NCBI RefSeq assembly: GCF_964355755.1
Contig: NC_092671.1
Coordinates: 33,251,304-33,315,303, forward strand
Direction of reading: 5' to 3'
Source: Antedon mediterranea
Taxonomy: Eukaryota; Echinodermata; Crinoidea; Comatulida; Antedonidae
Length of the DNA: 64,000 nucleotides
Part shown: positions 60,708 through 64,000 of the stretch, in pieces
Layout of the letters: the number at the start of each line of letters is the position of its first letter
How positions within the stretch are numbered: position 1 is the first letter of the stretch
Notes under the pieces: generated by a model
Databases searched by the model: none
What the model was told of the DNA's origin: nothing
What the model saw: the letters and a program-made list of their open reading frames with translations, nothing else
Translations under genes and position numbers: made by a program

Positions 60708-61463
60708 CAGTCGACTCCGCCTAAGTCGAATCTAATGGGACCGGTATAAAAATTCGAGTTACGCGAACTTCGACTTACAGATTTGCCAAAAAAATGCTAG
60801 GCCTCACTAGCTGCGCTATGGCTAGGCCTATACTATAGTGGACCCTGCCCTGTCGCGATCGCGGCCCACGAGATGAGCCTTCTTGAATTGAATTTGCTTA
60901 GCTAGCTAGCTAGGCCTAATAAATGCTAAGCCTCTTTATCGACAATGATAAACTGTATTTTTCCGAAACAATACAAAAACGTATAATAAATACATTTCGG
61001 TTCTTATTCGAAATCGGTATCTATTGTTTATTGCCATCTGTCTAGCACAAAATAGGTACCCACAAAACGCCGCTCAAGTTCTCAACTCTGAAACAACTCA
61101 TACACTATACACTAGCGCGAGTTGTAGGACGCCGCCTATACTATACAACCTGCTTGAGAGAACCGATATGGTCCCACATTTCCCCTCTGTTGTTTGTTTA
61201 TCGAATTACGTACGTTTCATCGGCTTTTTTAACGCGTTGTTGCCGCGTAATTTGTGACTTCGACTTATACGATATAAATCACTAAAGAATGTGTGTATTC
61301 GGACCGCAAAAAGACGTCGACTTAGACGAATTTCGACTTAGAAAAGTTCGACTTAGAAATAAAAATTACACAGTAATGTATAGGAAAGAATTGGGACTTT
61401 CCTAAAAATTCGACTTTCGCGATTTTTCGACTTACGCGAATTCGACTTAGGCGGAGTCGACTG
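60708..61463. mobile_element. Non-autonomous pogo/Tigger-like element, 756 bp
   Basis: Perfect inverted ends CAGTCGACTCCGCCTAAGTC (left, and right on reverse) are flanked by TA at 60706-60707 and 61464-61465. CAGT(C)GAC ends with a TA target are typical of pogo/Tigger-type Tc1/mariner elements. Inside both ends, further copies of TTCGACTTA and TTACGCGAA repeat. No transposase ORF remains; the 77-codon frame at 61024-61257 has no known motif. Confidence 0.85.
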
Positions 61464-61465
61464 TA

Positions 61466-63029
61466 CATTAAAAAATTCTTTAGCTAAGTTAATGATTGGA
61501 TAAAAGAAGTAGTTGGTATCTAATACGGCATATTGAAAATATGATGGGTCTTTAAAGGCCGCACATGCATGAATACAGATCTAGTAGTTTCATATTACTC
61601 TACGTATTATTTGAGAGGTAACTACGGTAAACAAATAGATGAAATTGACAACAGATTTATTTGAATGATGTCCTGAGGAAAAACGAATAAACCTAGACTG
61701 ATGGTATATTTAAAAAACAGTATTTAGCCATGATGAATAATGTTGGCGACTTTCATTTGAATAGTTAAAATAGCAGTTTTATTCATTAGTTTCCTTATAC
61801 CAGGATTTGCAAAATGTCCCATGGGCTTTTTATTTATGTGGATTTAATGTTCATGTCAAATAATATATGAAAGCAAATGTCCTTAAAAGATCAGAATAAC
61901 AAAAGATTAACAAAGAAGTACAGCATGCCAAATGACAGGTAAAAATAATAAATCACCAAATGGAATAATTTTCATTTTAATTTGTGGGCTATTAATGTTT
62001 TTCTAGCTTGTTTATCAGGAGTAGGTCGTTTCAGATGCAATGACTTTACTGCAGTCTTTACTGAAAGTTTTTCATGCTTAAGTATCAAAATGTACGTTAC
62101 CATAAGAGTGACAAACATGTGTACGCACATGCTGTTTACACATACTATTGTCACAGTGTGGTTGCTTAATACAAAGGTCTTAAAGACTAGCGGAAACTTG
62201 ATTGAAGCTTACAGGCATCTTGACATTTGAAAGACAATTGTTTTTTTGTTTATTAAAAGGGACGCTTTTTGGAATTAGTATGGTACTTTTAATATTCACA
62301 TCTTTCATAGAATGCCCAAGTCTGACTCAAAATTCAATGGAATCCAGGGCCTGTTTTGTTTGTTTTTCTATGGAACATTAAAATTTCAACAAATTGTTTG
62401 CATGATTAAATTTTCTATAGCGCCCTCTATATTAAGATTTTAGCCCAGTAGAAAATTCGGCTCAAAAAGTTTGTTTTTAATTATTAGATAGTTTTTTTTG
62501 TTTTGTTAATGGTGTCTCTGACACAAGGATATTGATTTCTAGGTGATGCTACCATTTTTATGGAAATAAATATTGTTAATGATGATGATATTACTGAGAA
62601 CTACTGTAATTGGCAAAAACATATGACTGTGCATCCAATCCAATTCTCTTTTTATATATTTTATTTAGTATTTATATTTTTATTACACTTCTTTCAGTTT
62701 TTATTAACGTTCACATATTGTTAACAACATTCTACAACAACATAGTAAAACTTTGAAGTTGTTGTTTTATGCAGTACAAAACCGACAATTAAAAAAAGCT
62801 TTCATAGATTTTATATCTTTCTTTAATGGTTTGTGGAAATTTTCTAGGAACTCTCATTAAGTTAGACAGAAAAGAAAATTCAATTTTGATGATTAGGAAT
62901 GTTTCAAGGTCATATTTGGACTGTATAATATATTTAATATTCACTTTATATTGACTGATGTATAATCATCCAATGCACTTTATATTTCAGTTCTTATTTT
63001 GTAATATTATCCTAGAACTATAAAAACAA
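61466..63029. other. No gene recognised
   Basis: AT-rich, short ORFs only. A TATAGCGCCCTCTATA motif at about 62417 also occurs at 10000 and, as part of an array, at 23.1-23.3 kb. Confidence 0.3.
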
Positions 63030-63420
63030 ATAATGATGATGAAGTAGTATCAGTTTCTACAGTACTTGAGTGATGATTTGATTATGACGATGACGATGAT
63101 GATGCTAACGCTAACTATGGCTTTGATGATGATTGTAATATGATTCTGATGATTATGATGATGATGATTGTAACTGTAACTATGATTATGATGATGGTGA
63201 TTGTAACTATGATTATGATTGTAACTATGATTATGATGATGATGATTGACTATGATTATGATGATGATTGTAACTATGATGATGATTATGATGATGATGA
63301 TTGTAACTATGATGATGATGATTGTAACTATGATTATAATAATTTTGATTGTACTATGATTATGATGATTTTACCTATGATTATGATAATGATGATACAA
63401 TGGTGATTAACTAAAATGAT
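63030..63420. repeat. GAT/GATTAT/GATTGTAACTAT low-complexity array
   Basis: Irregular repeats of GATGATGAT, TATGATTATGATGAT and GATTGTAACTATGAT. The frames give runs of Met, Ile, Asp and Tyr and are not coding. Confidence 0.9.
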
Positions 63421-64000
63421 GAAAGTAAAATAAAAAGTAAGATAAAAACTGATGTGTAGGCCTATAACAACAATTATGTTACAACACAGATGAAACTTTA
63501 TGCTAAAATGATTTACTGTATATATGATTATGAAATGATAATGAATGTTGTTAGAATTAAACAATATGATGAATTGATATTTTTATGGTATGAACTATAT
63601 TAAACATGATGGTAAATATAATGATTATAGGACCATATATGTATTGTAAAAACAACATAGTAAAATTCTCAATACAAACATGCCAAGTAAAACCACAAAT
63701 ATTATGCAAAGCAAAAAATTGGATGACCAAGTCAATCAACTGCCATGACATTATACCCAGTAATGAGTAAAATTATAAATATCAGGCCTAAGGGATTATC
63801 CATAAGCAGTAAAGATTAATTAAAAATAGAGGAATAAACCTCATTCTGCCTCTACCATTTAATTATCAGAAGTAGATTGACTGGAGAAGGAATGCAGAAT
63901 ACAAGAAAAAAACTATATTTATTCTTTAGTTTGCAGATTTTGCATAGATGAACATCTGTGCATCCCTATAGCACAATTGGAATAGTCTGCTATAACACAA

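Noticed and set aside
63140-63406. 88-codon ORF of Met, Ile, Asp and Tyr
   Set aside because: Translation of GAT-rich low-complexity DNA.

Overview
This is eukaryotic nuclear DNA, visibly AT-rich and gene-sparse, with GT-AG introns, many transposon remnants and several tandem arrays. An animal origin is clear from a nuclear-receptor ligand-binding domain and from a PAN/apple exon next to three Link modules. Link modules, a 5S-rRNA-headed SINE, Polinton remnants and the repeat style suggest a marine invertebrate deuterostome, perhaps an echinoderm. That is inference; no marker gene fixes the taxon. There are no bacterial operons and no CRISPR array.

Layout. 0-3.3 kb: two plus-strand exons of a secreted or surface protein (PAN domain, then three Link modules), separated by an intron that holds a decayed copy of the second exon's start and a dispersed repeat. 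4-7.9 kb: LINE tail, a duplicated 0.4-kb block and retroposon tails. 8.0-10.2 kb: a small minus-strand LTR retrotransposon with apparently identical 201-bp LTRs and a 5-bp target duplication; one LTR is split by a 376-bp inverted-repeat element with its own 9-bp target duplication. 12.3-14.5 kb: a dead minus-strand LINE. 16-17.8 kb: remnants of a Polinton/Maverick-type DNA polymerase B. 18.5-22.6 kb: tRNA-like repeats, a palindrome, a ~185-bp tandem repeat broken by a dispersed element, and a 20-bp satellite.

25-36 kb is the main gene region. One minus-strand terminal exon encodes an unrecognised, well-formed C-terminus. Upstream of it on the same strand are three exons of an NR1-type nuclear receptor: a very long hinge, the ligand-binding domain, and the last helices including an AF-2 motif. 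Their splice phases agree throughout. The DNA-binding-domain exons were not found and should lie beyond the hinge exon.

36-64 kb is mostly non-coding: minisatellites (40-41.4 kb, 49.8-50.3 kb, 53.8-54.4 kb, 54.6-55.0 kb), two copies of one tRNA-derived SINE family, a 5S-rRNA-derived SINE, two inverted-repeat DNA elements flanked by TA, and GAT-rich low-complexity DNA. One possible short terminal exon lies at 43.8 kb. Most long ORFs in the tandem arrays are by-products of repeat units lacking stops and are not annotated as genes.
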